Positions 36,746 to 45,749 of a DNA stretch of 56,144 bases are shown here, piece after piece. The position numbers were made by a program, and so were the translations under genes. The notes beneath the pieces were generated by a model. The model worked only from the letters and a program-made list of their open reading frames with translations, did no database searches and was not told where the DNA came from. The stretch comes from Thioclava dalianensis (GTDB lineage Bacteria > Pseudomonadota > Alphaproteobacteria > Rhodobacterales > Rhodobacteraceae): NCBI RefSeq assembly GCF_000715505.1, contig NZ_JHEH01000021.1, positions 1-56,144 on the forward strand, given 5' to 3'. Positions within the stretch are counted from its first letter, which is position 1. Each line of letters starts with the position of its first letter.

Positions 36746-38296
36746 TCATTCCTCCAAGGCTCTGGTGCGGATTTCCATCGCATCCACCAGCGTCATTCGC
36801 GTTCGTTGGGCCTGTTTAGGGTCTGATTCCGGGAAATCAGAGCGGAAGTGACCGCCCCGGCTTTCTTCGCGCCTGAGTGCGGCGGCCGCAATCAAGGTCG
36901 CGGTTGCGGTCATGTTGCGCATCGTCTCGGTCCGCGCCTGGCCCTCAACCTCGTCAATCACCCGCAGCGCGGCCTTCAATCCGGCAGCGTCGCGCACGAC
37001 CCCCACGCCATCGGTCATCGCATGGCGCAACCGCGTCATCAGCGTCTCGTTCACCGCGATATCCCCCTCGGGATAGACCGGAATGACCTCATCGGCCTGC
37101 GCGATTTCTCCCAGTTCGGAAGCAATCCCCAAGGCGCAGATCCGGGCATAGACCAGCGCCTCAAGAAGCCCATTTGAGGCCAAGCGGTTCGCGCCGTGCA
37201 AGCCCGTCGAGGAGGCCTCGCCGCAGACCCAAAGGCGCGACAGCGAGCTTTGGCCGGACGCGTCAGTGTCAATGCCACCCATGTGGTAATGCGCGGCGGG
37301 GGCGACGGGGATGGGCTGCGAAACAGGGTCTATTCCCGCCCGTTTGCACGATTCCGCCACCGCCGGGAAGCGTGTCAGAACTTCGGCACCAAGGGCATCC
37401 CGCGTATCCAGCGCAGGCTCCCGCCCGGCCTTGCGTTCCAGATAGACCGCGCGGGCCACGATATCGCGCGGCGCAAGCTCGGCAGCGGTATGCACCGCAG
37501 TCATGAATCGCTCACCCTGCGCGTTGATCAACACGGCACCTTCGCCACGCAAAGCCTCGGTCGCGAGCGGGGCAGGGTCTTCGCCGCTCGCAATCGCCGT
37601 GGGATGGAATTGCACGAATTCCGGATCAGCGATGATTGCGCCCGCGCGCGCCGCCATGCCGATCACCTGCCCGCGAATGCGGGGCGGGTTGGTCGTCACG
37701 GCAAACAGCCCGCCCGAGCCCCCGCCCGCCAAGAGCACAGCCGGACTGCGCAGCAGCGTGGCACCCGATGGGGCATAGGCCCGCTCAATCCAGACCCCGG
37801 TCACGGTGTCGCCGTCAACCTCGAGACCTGCGGCCAAAACACCCTCAAGCACCTGAATCGACGGCGTTTTCCGTACCGCGCCGATCAGAGAATGCATGAT
37901 TTCGCGTCCAGCCTGATCGCCTTTGACCCGCACGACACGCGCCGCACTATGCGCAGCCTCGCGCGACATGACGTAGCCGCCCTGCGCGTCACGATCAAAC
38001 GGCGTGCCAAGGCTGGTAAGTTCCAGAATGTGTTGGCGCGCCTCGTCGGTCACCATCTGCGCGATCTCGGGCGAGACGGTGCCTGCGCCCGCCAAAACCG
38101 TGTCGCGCGCATGCGCCTCAGAGCTGTCGCTCACAGCCATAGCCGCCGCCACGCCACCTTGCGCCCAAGCCGAAGACGCGCCTTCGCCCAGAGTTTCCGG
38201 TGAGACCACCAGAACCGGGCGCGGCGCCAGTTTGAGCGCGGCATATAATGCGCCCAAACCCGCGCCTACGATGATTGTCCTTTTGGTTTCAATCAC
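36746..38296 (-). CDS. nadB: L-aspartate oxidase
   Basis: A 516-residue flavoenzyme that oxidises L-aspartate to iminoaspartate, channelled to NadA. The FAD motif IIVGAGLGALYAAL is at residues 8-21, the SSAWAQGGVAAAM active-site loop follows, and HYHMGGIDTD plus GLHGANRLASNGLLEALVYA define the succinate dehydrogenase/NadB fold. Length fits. Start overlaps the nadA stop by 4 nt (ATGA), so the two are co-translated. Confidence 0.96.
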   Translation of the reverse strand: MIETKRTIIVGAGLGALYAALKLAPRPVLVVSPETLGEGASSAWAQGGVAAAMAVSDSSEAHARDTVLAGAGTVSPEIAQMVTDEARQHILELTSLGTPFDRDAQGGYVMSREAAHSAARVVRVKGDQAGREIMHSLIGAVRKTPSIQVLEGVLAAGLEVDGDTVTGVWIERAYAPSGATLLRSPAVLLAGGGSGGLFAVTTNPPRIRGQVIGMAARAGAIIADPEFVQFHPTAIASGEDPAPLATEALRGEGAVLINAQGERFMTAVHTAAELAPRDIVARAVYLERKAGREPALDTRDALGAEVLTRFPAVAESCKRAGIDPVSQPIPVAPAAHYHMGGIDTDASGQSSLSRLWVCGEASSTGLHGANRLASNGLLEALVYARICALGIASELGEIAQADEVIPVYPEGDIAVNETLMTRLRHAMTDGVGVVRDAAGLKAALRVIDEVEGQARTETMRNMTATATLIAAAALRREESRGGHFRSDFPESDPKQAQRTRMTLVDAMEIRTRALEE

Positions 38297-39345
38297 TTCG
38301 CGAGCGCCCGTGACAGCTCGATCATCCGCTCCACGGCGATCTTCGCTTTCGCCGCAATCTGCGGATCAACCTCGACCGCCTGCGTCTCGGTGTGCAAGGA
38401 CCACAGGATCTTCTCGAGCGTGATCTTCTTCATATAGGGGCACATATTGCACGGCCCGGTGAATTCGACCTCGGGCAGCGCATCGGAAATATTCGACGCC
38501 ATTGAGCATTCCGTCACCAGCATCGCCTTGCTGGGCTTTTCGCGCGTGACATAGTCGATGATCCCGGAGGTCGAACCCGAGAAATCCGAGGCATCCACCA
38601 CATCGGGCGGACATTCGGGATGCGCGATGATGCGGGTGTCGGGATTCATCTCGCGGAAGGCATTGATATCGTCCTTGGTATATTGCTCGTGGACGATACA
38701 AGAGCCCTCCCACCAGACGACTTTCTTCTGCGGCACCTCGCGCGCGACATTCTGCGCAAGATACTGATCGGGCGTCATAATCACGACATCACTGTCCTGT
38801 GCGGCGACGATCTGTGCGGCGTTGGACGAGGTACAGCAGATATCGGAGGCCGCCTTTACCTCGGCGGTGGTGTTGACGTAGCTGACCACCGGCGCGCCGG
38901 GATATTTCGCACGCATCTCGGCAATCCCGTCGGCGGTGATCGATTCAGCCAGCGAACAGCCCGCCTGCATATCGGGGATCAGCACCGTCTTGGCGGGATT
39001 GAGGATTTTTGACGTCTCGGCCATGAAATGCACGCCGCCCTGAACGATGATCTCTGCCTCGACCTTGGTCGCTTCGATCGCAAGCTGCAGGCTGTCTCCG
39101 ACAACATCGGCCACGCCATGATAGATGTCCGGCGTCATGTAGTTATGTGCCAGAATAACCGCGTTTTTCTCGCGTTTCAGCGCGTTGATGGCACGGATAT
39201 AAGGGGCATAGCGGGCAAAATCGGCCAGCGGCATGACCCGGGCCATCTTCGCATGCGTGTCCGCCATGTCCTCGGCCAGACGCATCGATGGCGCGAGGTC
39301 ATATTGCCCGGCCAGCGTGCTGCGCATCTTGGTCAGGTCCAGCAT
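38293..39345 (-). CDS. nadA: Quinolinate synthase A
   Basis: A 350-residue 4Fe-4S enzyme that condenses iminoaspartate with dihydroxyacetone phosphate to quinolinate. Cluster ligands are seen as the Cys in MQAGCSLAES, one of the pair in SDICCTSSNA, and one in GPCNMCPYMKK. AVILAHNYMTPDIYHGVADVVGDS and VNTTAEVKA are further family blocks. A GGGAG site precedes the ATG. It leads the nadABC operon; no clear promoter or NadR/NrtR-type site is evident in the 100 nt between it and dnaQ. Confidence 0.96.
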   Translation of the reverse strand: MLDLTKMRSTLAGQYDLAPSMRLAEDMADTHAKMARVMPLADFARYAPYIRAINALKREKNAVILAHNYMTPDIYHGVADVVGDSLQLAIEATKVEAEIIVQGGVHFMAETSKILNPAKTVLIPDMQAGCSLAESITADGIAEMRAKYPGAPVVSYVNTTAEVKAASDICCTSSNAAQIVAAQDSDVVIMTPDQYLAQNVAREVPQKKVVWWEGSCIVHEQYTKDDINAFREMNPDTRIIAHPECPPDVVDASDFSGSTSGIIDYVTREKPSKAMLVTECSMASNISDALPEVEFTGPCNMCPYMKKITLEKILWSLHTETQAVEVDPQIAAKAKIAVERMIELSRALAK

Positions 39346-39445
39346 CCGTTTACTCCCCTCAGTCCCGATCAGATTGTGATGTAAGCTCTGTTGACCCTAA
39401 GGAAAACGGAAAACTCGCATAAACACTGCAAAACATGGTGTGCCG

Positions 39446-40141
39446 CTAGTCAAAGCGCTTCCAGATTGCCGCCTCTCCAAGCTTTTCGACAAAGGCCGCA
39501 TGCGCGTCCGCCTCGGCTGCCGTAAGGCGCGGCGCAAGCGGGGTTTGGCGCGGTTGCGGACGCCACGCGGTCGCGTGCGTATTCGACGACCGATCATCGC
39601 TGGCCAATTGCAGCCCAAAGCCGGGCTGACGCCCGCCGATCAGTTCAAGATAGACCTCGGCCAGGATTTCACTGTCGAGCAGCGCGCCGTGCAACGTGCG
39701 CGACGAGTTGTCGATATTGAACCGCCGGCACAACGCATCAAGCGATGCGGGAGAGCCGGGAAATTTGCGCCGGGCAATCGCGAGCGTATCGAGCGCGCGA
39801 TCATTCGCGATCAGCTCCATCTTCGCCCAGCCCAGCTCGGCATTGAGGAATTTCATGTCGAACTTGGCGTTGTGAATCACCAGCTTCGAATCCGGCCCGA
39901 TGAACTCAAGGAAATCCGCGCCGATCTGGGCGAATTTGGGTTTGTCCGCCAGAAACTCGTCGCCGAGCCCGTGCACCTCGAAGGCCGATTGCGGCATTTT
40001 GCGCTCGGGGTTGATATATTGGTGGTACGTCCGACCCGTCGGCATGTGATTGAACAGCTCAACCGCACCGATCTCAACGATCCGGTCGCCCTCTTCAGGC
40101 TCAAACCCCGTGGTTTCGGTGTCGAGAACGATCTCACGCAT
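39446..40141 (-). CDS. dnaQ: DNA polymerase III epsilon subunit (3'-5' proofreading exonuclease)
   Basis: A 231-residue DEDDh exonuclease. Exo I is [10 protein letters not shown] (Asp7, Glu9), Exo II lies around [13 protein letters not shown], and Exo III ends in [17 protein letters not shown] with the catalytic His and Asp. The C-terminal tail (about 185-231) would bind the alpha subunit. The ATG at 40141 overlaps the end of coaE by 8 nt. It belongs to the maf-aroE-coaE-dnaQ unit running away from the origin. Confidence 0.96.
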   Translation of the reverse strand: MREIVLDTETTGFEPEEGDRIVEIGAVELFNHMPTGRTYHQYINPERKMPQSAFEVHGLGDEFLADKPKFAQIGADFLEFIGPDSKLVIHNAKFDMKFLNAELGWAKMELIANDRALDTLAIARRKFPGSPASLDALCRRFNIDNSSRTLHGALLDSEILAEVYLELIGGRQPGFGLQLASDDRSSNTHATAWRPQPRQTPLAPRLTAAEADAHAAFVEKLGEAAIWKRFD

Positions 40142-40733
40142 CGCGGCTCTCCTTGATCTTCGCAATCAGCTTTCGCACATCTGCGCGGGTTTGCTCAAGG
40201 CTGCGCGTCTCGATCACATAGGTCGCGCGGGCGCGCTTTTCGGCATCGGGCATCTGCCGGGCGAGGATCAGCTCCATTTGCGATTCGGTCATGCCGGGAC
40301 GCGCAAGCACGCGGGTACGCTGGACCTCGGGCGGTGCCGAGACCACGAGGACCGCATCGCATTGCGTCTGAGCGCCCGTTTCAAACAAAAGCGGGATGTC
40401 GAGAACGATCAGATCGGCGTCTGAGTGGGCTTGGACAAAGGCCGCGCGCGACTGTGTCGTGAGGGGATGAACAATCGATTCAAGGCGAGATAGAGCCTGT
40501 TTTTTTTGCGCCAGGACCAGTTTCAACGCCGCACGATCCACCGCGCCATCCTTGATGGCATCCGGAAACGCCTCAGCGATCGGCACGACCGCCGCACCGC
40601 CACGTGCATAGAGGTCGTGTACGGTTTTATCCGCATCCCAGACCGGAATACCCGCATCGGCAAACATCTCGGCGGTCGTGGATTTGCCCATTCCGATAGA
40701 ACCGGTGAGCCCAAGCAGGAACGGTCGCATCAT
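40134..40733 (-). CDS. coaE: Dephospho-CoA kinase
   Basis: A 199-residue P-loop kinase phosphorylating the 3'-hydroxyl of dephospho-CoA, the last step of coenzyme A synthesis. The Walker A motif is [12 protein letters not shown] (8-19), followed by [13 protein letters not shown] and the [13 protein letters not shown] strand typical of CoaE. Length is standard. It starts with two adjacent ATG codons and overlaps aroE by 4 nt. Confidence 0.96.
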   Translation of the reverse strand: MMRPFLLGLTGSIGMGKSTTAEMFADAGIPVWDADKTVHDLYARGGAAVVPIAEAFPDAIKDGAVDRAALKLVLAQKKQALSRLESIVHPLTTQSRAAFVQAHSDADLIVLDIPLLFETGAQTQCDAVLVVSAPPEVQRTRVLARPGMTESQMELILARQMPDAEKRARATYVIETRSLEQTRADVRKLIAKIKESRDA

Positions 40734-41569
40734 GCGCTGAGCACCGCATCGCGCAAAGCGTCGGTCACCTCCGGGCGCTGACCAAACCAGCGCTCAAACC
40801 CGGGCACTGCCTGATGCAGCAACATCCCCAGCCCATCGACCACGACGCAGCCTGCCTCTTCGGCATCGACAAGGAACCGGGTGCGCAGCGGCGAATAAAC
40901 GAGATCGCAACAGGTGGTCCCGGGGCTGAGCGCATCCAGCGGCACCCGGAAATCGGCCTTCCCGGTCATCCCGAGCGAGGTCGTGTTGACCACGGTATTC
41001 GCGCCCTCGATCATATTTCCGGCCTGCACCCAGTCATAGACGACAACGCGCGCGCCAAATTCGGTGCGCAAAGCCTCAGCCCGCGCGCGCGTCCGGTTGG
41101 AGATGCGGATTTCGGGAGCGCCGGTTTCAAGAAGCGAGGCCACAATGGCGCGCGCCGCACCACCGGCCCCCAGCACCGCTGCCGGTCCAGCGCCTGCCAC
41201 CCAATTGGGCGCATGCTGGTTGAGATTGGCAATGAAGCCATATCCATCGGTATTGTCGGCGTGGATCTTGCCATCGGCGCGCAAAATCAAGGTATTGGCC
41301 GCACCAATCAGAGCTGCGCGATCCGAGACGACATCGGCAATCTCCAAGGCGCGCTCTTTATGCGGGATCGTGATGTTGACGCCCACAAAACCCATCCGGG
41401 GCAGGGTGCGCAGAACCGTTTCAAGATCGGCCTGATTGACGTCGAGCGGCACGTAATGCCCCGCGATGCCGTAGCTGTTGAGCCAATGGCGAAAGAGAGC
41501 AGGCGAGCGCGAATGTGCAATCGGCGAGCCAATCACGCCTGCGACAGGTATCCGGGGATGATCGCTCAT
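40730..41569 (-). CDS. aroE: Shikimate dehydrogenase
   Basis: A 279-residue NADP-dependent enzyme reducing 3-dehydroshikimate in aromatic amino acid synthesis. [17 protein letters not shown] binds shikimate, VNITIPHKE contains the catalytic Lys, [13 protein letters not shown] follows with the catalytic Asp, and the NADP loop is [12 protein letters not shown] with [11 protein letters not shown]. Start ATG at 41569 overlaps the maf stop (ATGA); the longer in-frame start lies inside maf. Confidence 0.96.
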   Translation of the reverse strand: MSDHPRIPVAGVIGSPIAHSRSPALFRHWLNSYGIAGHYVPLDVNQADLETVLRTLPRMGFVGVNITIPHKERALEIADVVSDRAALIGAANTLILRADGKIHADNTDGYGFIANLNQHAPNWVAGAGPAAVLGAGGAARAIVASLLETGAPEIRISNRTRARAEALRTEFGARVVVYDWVQAGNMIEGANTVVNTTSLGMTGKADFRVPLDALSPGTTCCDLVYSPLRTRFLVDAEEAGCVVVDGLGMLLHQAVPGFERWFGQRPEVTDALRDAVLSA

Positions 41570-42159
41570 GTGCTCAGCTCTCCTCGTGCGCGTAGCCAAT
41601 TGAGAAATTCGATCAGGGGCAAGCCCAGGACCGCAAAGTAGTCGCCTTCGACGCGCGAGAAAAGCCGAACGCCTTCTTCCTCCAGCTTATAGCAACCGAC
41701 GCTGTGACGAATGCTATCCCAATTGCGCGCGACGTAATCTTCGATGAACGCCTCGCTCAGCTCATGCATGGTGAGGCGCACCTCGCCGACATGGCGCCAA
41801 AGCGGCTCACCATCGCGCATCGCTACCAGCGCAGACAGCAGCTTATGGCGCTGGCCGGACAGGGCGCGCAGCTGATCGCGCGCGATCTCGGGTGTCTCGG
41901 GTTTGGACAGGATCTGCCCCTTGAGATCAAGCACCTGATCGGCGCCAAGGACAAGCGCCCCCGGTGTGCGCAGGGAAATCTTACGTGCCTTCATCTCAGC
42001 GAGACAATCAGCGACGTCGCGCGGAGAGGCGGATTCCGCCTCGAACCCGGCACGAATGCCGTCCTCATCGATGCGGGCGGGGCGTATCTCCAGAGACAGA
42101 CCGGCGTTGCGCAAAAGCTGGGCGCGGATCTCGGAGGCGGAGGCGAGAAGGATGTTCAT
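41566..42159 (-). CDS. maf: Maf-family nucleoside triphosphate pyrophosphatase
   Basis: A 197-residue Maf/HAM1-like protein that hydrolyses non-canonical or modified nucleoside triphosphates. [17 protein letters not shown] opens the fold, [13 protein letters not shown] and [14 protein letters not shown] include the conserved basic and acidic residues, and [31 protein letters not shown] closes it. It is the first gene left of the proposed origin, with its ATG 5 nt from the first perfect DnaA box, and heads the leftward unit. Confidence 0.93.
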   Translation of the reverse strand: MNILLASASEIRAQLLRNAGLSLEIRPARIDEDGIRAGFEAESASPRDVADCLAEMKARKISLRTPGALVLGADQVLDLKGQILSKPETPEIARDQLRALSGQRHKLLSALVAMRDGEPLWRHVGEVRLTMHELSEAFIEDYVARNWDSIRHSVGCYKLEEEGVRLFSRVEGDYFAVLGLPLIEFLNWLRARGELST

Positions 42160-42540
42160 GACTATGTGGATAACCGGGCGCAGAACCTATGGGATGAAAT
42201 GGGGCATAACCCGGATGTGGAAAGATCTCCACCGAAACGAGCGTGTTCCACGGCTGATCCACGGAGTTCATCCACCTGTGGAACGCAAATTTGGTCTGCT
42301 GTGAAAAATTCGGTGAATCCCCATTTCATCCCAAGAGTTATCCACAGAATTTAAGCTTGTGAGGATAAAATTTTTGATTTTTTTACAGAAACTTAGGAGA
42401 TTTCTGGCGGAGAGGGTCACGACAGTTATCCCAAAGACCGGATCTGTGGAAAAGTACTGAACAAAGTGTTAATCCACACTATCCACAGGGCCTACATCAT
42501 CATCATCTTTTCAATACTTATATATAATTATTAAGAAGAG
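42160..42540. other. oriC: Probable chromosomal replication origin (oriC)
   Basis: About 380 nt of non-coding DNA dense in DnaA boxes. Perfect TTATCCACA occurs at 42338-42346 and, in reverse, at 42165-42173. One-mismatch boxes are TGTGGAAAA (42445-42453), TAATCCACA (42470-42478) and, directly abutting it, CTATCCACA (42479-42487). Weaker candidates include 42216-42224, 42255-42263, 42268-42276 and 42426-42434. Two AT-rich tracts, at about 42361-42393 and 42508-42538 (TATATATAATTATTAAG), could be the unwinding element. Gene directions diverge from here, and parA-parB plus two parS sites lie within 8 kb. No dnaA gene is nearby, which is common in alphaproteobacteria. Confidence 0.85.
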
Positions 42541-42560
42541 CTTGTGGCATTGGAGGCGAC

Positions 42561-43025
42561 ATGACCGATTTTCTGAGCAACTGGTACCCGTGGATCAAGG
42601 CATTCCACGTCATCGCGATCATCACCTGGATGGCCGGGATTTTTTATCTCCCCCGACTGTTCGTCTACCATGTCGAGGGCCTTAAAAAGCAGGGCGTTCC
42701 ACGTGGATCGGATATGGATCTTTTGTTTCAACACCAGGAACGGCTGCTGCTGCGCGCGATCATGAACCCCTCGATGATCGCGGCTTGGGTCTTTGGGCTC
42801 ATGCTTGTGGCCACGCCGGGCATCGTGGATTGGTCGAGCATCTGGCCTTGGACCAAGGCGCTGGCGGTGCTCGGGATGACTTGGTTTCACATGTGGTGCG
42901 CGAAAGAGCGCAAAGCCCTGGCTGCAGGAACTTCGACGAAAACCGGCCGTCAGTACCGCATGATGAACGAAGTGCCGACGATTTTGATGCTCGTGATCGT
43001 AATCTCGGTCTTCGTGAAGTTCTAA
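42561..43025 (+). CDS. hemJ: Protoporphyrinogen oxidase HemJ
   Basis: A 154-residue, four-helix inner-membrane protein oxidising protoporphyrinogen IX to protoporphyrin IX in heme synthesis; HemJ replaces HemG/HemY in most alphaproteobacteria. Signature features are WIKAFHVIAIITWMAGIFYLPRLFVYH with two membrane-facing His residues, and WFHMWCAKERK and MNEVPTILMLVIVISVF toward the end. A TGGAGG site lies before the ATG. It is the first gene right of the proposed origin. Confidence 0.92.
   Translation: MTDFLSNWYPWIKAFHVIAIITWMAGIFYLPRLFVYHVEGLKKQGVPRGSDMDLLFQHQERLLLRAIMNPSMIAAWVFGLMLVATPGIVDWSSIWPWTKALAVLGMTWFHMWCAKERKALAAGTSTKTGRQYRMMNEVPTILMLVIVISVFVKF
42695..42710. promoter_or_regulatory. 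Degenerate parS-like sequence in hemJ
   Basis: CGTTCCACGTGGATCG matches the parS consensus TGTTNCACGTGNAACA at 13 of 16 positions, with the central GTTCCACGTGGA intact. It lies in hemJ near the origin and may be a weak or decayed ParB site. Confidence 0.3.
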
Positions 43026-43026
43026 G

Positions 43027-43055
43027 AAACATTGACTCGCGGTCCCGCGATGTTT
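43027..43055 (+). promoter_or_regulatory. Hairpin in the hemJ-rho gap
   Basis: Outer arms AAACAT/ATGTTT and inner CGCG/CGCG, separated by a 5-nt left-side bulge. The bulge contains TTGACT, a possible -35 box with a weak TAGGTG 17 nt later. It could end hemJ transcripts or regulate rho. No T-tract follows. Confidence 0.4.
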
Positions 43056-43158
43056 AGGTGCGGATTGAGCCCGACCGTTCTGGTCATCCGGTTCTTCTGA
43101 TGAAATCGATATGATGCGCCGTCCGGTCACCCGGTTCGACGCCAGTTTCAGGTATCCC

Positions 43159-44430
43159 ATGAGCGAAACACGTCTCAATCTCGCCGATCTCAAGATCCGC
43201 AGCCCCAAGGAATTGTTGGCTCTGGCGGAGGAATGGGAGATCGAAAACGCCTCGACCATGCGCAAGGGCGAGATGATGTTCTCGATCCTCAAAGAGCATG
43301 CCGAGGACGATTGGGTAATCGGCGGCGATGGCGTGCTTGAAGTGCTGCAAGACGGCTTCGGTTTCTTGCGTTCGCCGGAGGCAAATTATCTGCCGGGTCC
43401 CGATGATATTTATGTCTCGCCCGATATGATCCGTCAGCACAGCTTGCGTACCGGGGATACTGTCGAGGGTGTGATCCGCGCTCCGGGCGAGAGCGAGCGG
43501 TATTTCGCACTCACGAAGGCTGAGCGGATCAATTTCGAGGAGCCCGAGCGCGCGCGCCACAAGGTCGCGTTTGACAACCTGACGCCGCTCTATCCCGATG
43601 AGCGGCTGAAGATGGAGATCGAGGATCCGACGATCAGAGATCGCTCGGCTCGTATCATTGATCTCGTCTCGCCGATCGGGAAGGGGCAGCGCTCGCTGAT
43701 TGTGGCGCCGCCGCGGACGGGTAAGACGGTTCTGCTGCAAAATATCGCAAACTCGATCGAAAAAAATCATCCGGAATGCTACCTCATCGTCTTGCTGATC
43801 GACGAGCGTCCGGAAGAGGTGACCGACATGCAGCGCTCGGTGAAGGGGGAGGTGATTTCCTCGACCTTCGACGAGCCGGCGACACGTCACGTTGCGGTCT
43901 CTGAGATGGTGATCGAGAAAGCCAAGCGTTTGGTCGAGCATAAGCGCGATGTCGTGATCCTGCTCGATTCGATCACCCGTCTGGGCCGTGCCTTCAACAC
44001 CGTCGTGCCGAGCTCGGGTAAGGTGCTCACCGGTGGTGTGGATGCCAATGCTCTGCAACGTCCCAAGCGGTTCTTTGGTGCTGCACGGAATATCGAAGAG
44101 GGTGGCTCGCTGACCATCATCGCCACCGCGCTGATTGATACCGGCTCGCGGATGGATGAGGTGATCTTCGAAGAATTCAAAGGGACGGGTAACTCCGAAA
44201 TCGTGCTGGACCGCAAGGTTGCCGATAAGCGCGTCTTCCCGGCGATGGATATCCTCAAATCGGGGACGCGGAAGGAAGAGCTTCTGGTCGATCAGAAAGA
44301 TCTGCAAAAGACCTTCCTGCTCCGGCGTATCCTTAATCCGATGGGGACGACGGATGCAGTTGAGTTCCTGATTTCGAAGCTCAAGCAGACCAAAACAAAC
44401 TCTGAATTCTTCGATTCGATGAACGGCTGA
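43159..44430 (+). CDS. rho: Transcription termination factor Rho
   Basis: A 423-residue hexameric RNA helicase. The N-terminal RNA-binding domain (about 1-120) includes MNLADLK-like and [22 protein letters not shown] segments; the motor has Walker [15 protein letters not shown], Walker [17 protein letters not shown], and the Q/R-loops near [13 protein letters not shown]. Length is normal. The ATG at 43159 is preferred over the upstream ATG at 43111, since [12 protein letters not shown] aligns with known Rho N-termini. A hairpin lies in the leader at 43027-43055, where an autoregulatory attenuator might act. Confidence 0.97.
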   Translation: MSETRLNLADLKIRSPKELLALAEEWEIENASTMRKGEMMFSILKEHAEDDWVIGGDGVLEVLQDGFGFLRSPEANYLPGPDDIYVSPDMIRQHSLRTGDTVEGVIRAPGESERYFALTKAERINFEEPERARHKVAFDNLTPLYPDERLKMEIEDPTIRDRSARIIDLVSPIGKGQRSLIVAPPRTGKTVLLQNIANSIEKNHPECYLIVLLIDERPEEVTDMQRSVKGEVISSTFDEPATRHVAVSEMVIEKAKRLVEHKRDVVILLDSITRLGRAFNTVVPSSGKVLTGGVDANALQRPKRFFGAARNIEEGGSLTIIATALIDTGSRMDEVIFEEFKGTGNSEIVLDRKVADKRVFPAMDILKSGTRKEELLVDQKDLQKTFLLRRILNPMGTTDAVEFLISKLKQTKTNSEFFDSMNG

Positions 44431-44463
44431 GGCTGATTTATCGTTTTCCCTTAGGGGGTTACG

Positions 44464-45747
44464 ATGGATACCATTTATGCATTGGCGACTGCTCGCGGCA
44501 AAGCGGGCGTGGCTGTGATTCGTGTTTCGGGTCCGCAGGCGTGGGAGGCTGCGCGCGCTTTGGCTGGCGAATTGCCGCGCCCGCGTGTCGCTGCGCTTCG
44601 CAGGCTTCACCTTGGCGTGGAGGCGCTGGACGAGGCGGTTGTTCTGATCTTCGAAGAAGGCGCGAGTTTTACCGGCGATGCCGTGGCGGAGCTGCATGTC
44701 CACGGCTCGGTTGCGACTGTGAGTGCCGTGCTTTCCGCATTGGCCCAGCAACCCGGTTTGCGTCTGGCTGAGCCCGGCGAGTTCACCCGGCGCGCGCTTG
44801 AAAACGAGCGGTTGGACTTGTCGCAAGTCGAAGGCCTTTCCGATCTGATCGAGGCCGAGACAGAGGCGCAGCGCAAGCAGGCCTTGAAGGTTCTGTCCGG
44901 CGCCGTCGGGGCCTATGTCGAATCCTGGCGTGCTGATCTGGTTCGGGCAGCCGCGTTGATCGAAGCGACGATTGATTTTGCCGATGAGGAAGTTCCGGTC
45001 GATGTCTCGCCGGAGGTCACGGAACTGATCGACCGGGTAAGCTACGGTCTGCGCGACGAGCTGCGCCGAATCGATGCCGCCGAGCGCGTGCGCGACGGGT
45101 TTGAAGTCGCAATTGTCGGCTCCCCAAATGCTGGGAAGTCGACGTTGCTGAACGCTCTTGCGGGGCGAGAGGCTGCGATCACCTCTGAGATTGCTGGGAC
45201 GACGCGCGATGTGATTGAGCTGCGAATGGATATCGCCGGGCTCGCGGTGACGCTTCTTGATACGGCAGGGCTGCGCGAAACCGATGACGTTGTCGAAGCG
45301 ATCGGTGTGAAGCGCGCGCTGCAGAGGGCAGGCGAGTCCGACCTGCGGATTTTCCTGCTCGATGGCGGGGATGTTCCGCTGATCGATCCGTTGCCCGACG
45401 ATATTATCGTCCATGGCAAAGCGGATCTTTTTGAGGGGGAGGGCTTCGCGGTGTCGGGGAAAACGGGGCAGGGGCTTGACCGGCTGATCTCTGAACTGGC
45501 GTCGCGTTTATCCCAGCGTGCCGAGGGGGCCGGCGTAATGACGCGCGAGCGTCACCGGGTTGCGATACGTCAGGCATTTGAGGCTTTGGAATCGGCGCGA
45601 AATGAGGTATTGCGCGGATCTGATCGCAGTGAGCTGGCGGCGGAATCGCTACGGCAAGCTGTCTGGGCCTTGGAATCTTTGCTTGGCCGTGTGGATGTTG
45701 AGCACCTTCTGGATGAGATTTTCTCCAGTTTCTGCATCGGGAAGTAG
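44464..45747 (+). CDS. mnmE: tRNA modification GTPase MnmE (TrmE)
   Basis: A 427-residue GTPase that with MnmG installs 5-carboxymethylaminomethyl on wobble uridine 34 of tRNAs. N-terminal folate-binding domain (1-115), helical domain, G domain (about 215-345) and C-terminal CIGK, whose Cys is catalytic. G1 is GSPNAGKS (219-226), the switch contains AGTTRD, and G3 is DTAGL (266-270). The G4 NKxD motif reads HGKAD (317-321), lacking the guanine-binding Asn. At 427 residues it is shorter than the E. coli protein (about 454). It precedes mnmG by 2 nt. Confidence 0.96.
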   Translation: MDTIYALATARGKAGVAVIRVSGPQAWEAARALAGELPRPRVAALRRLHLGVEALDEAVVLIFEEGASFTGDAVAELHVHGSVATVSAVLSALAQQPGLRLAEPGEFTRRALENERLDLSQVEGLSDLIEAETEAQRKQALKVLSGAVGAYVESWRADLVRAAALIEATIDFADEEVPVDVSPEVTELIDRVSYGLRDELRRIDAAERVRDGFEVAIVGSPNAGKSTLLNALAGREAAITSEIAGTTRDVIELRMDIAGLAVTLLDTAGLRETDDVVEAIGVKRALQRAGESDLRIFLLDGGDVPLIDPLPDDIIVHGKADLFEGEGFAVSGKTGQGLDRLISELASRLSQRAEGAGVMTRERHRVAIRQAFEALESARNEVLRGSDRSELAAESLRQAVWALESLLGRVDVEHLLDEIFSSFCIGK

Positions 45748-45749
45748 GA

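Noticed and set aside
42160-42560. A small-RNA gene or riboswitch in the AT-rich gap.
   Set aside because: The repeated TTATCCACA-type boxes and AT tracts explain the region better as a replication origin; I see no conserved RNA fold.
43084-45414. A 776-codon minus-strand frame across rho and mnmE.
   Set aside because: Strikingly long, but it spans two well-identified genes and their gap, has antisense-type composition and no recognisable domain.
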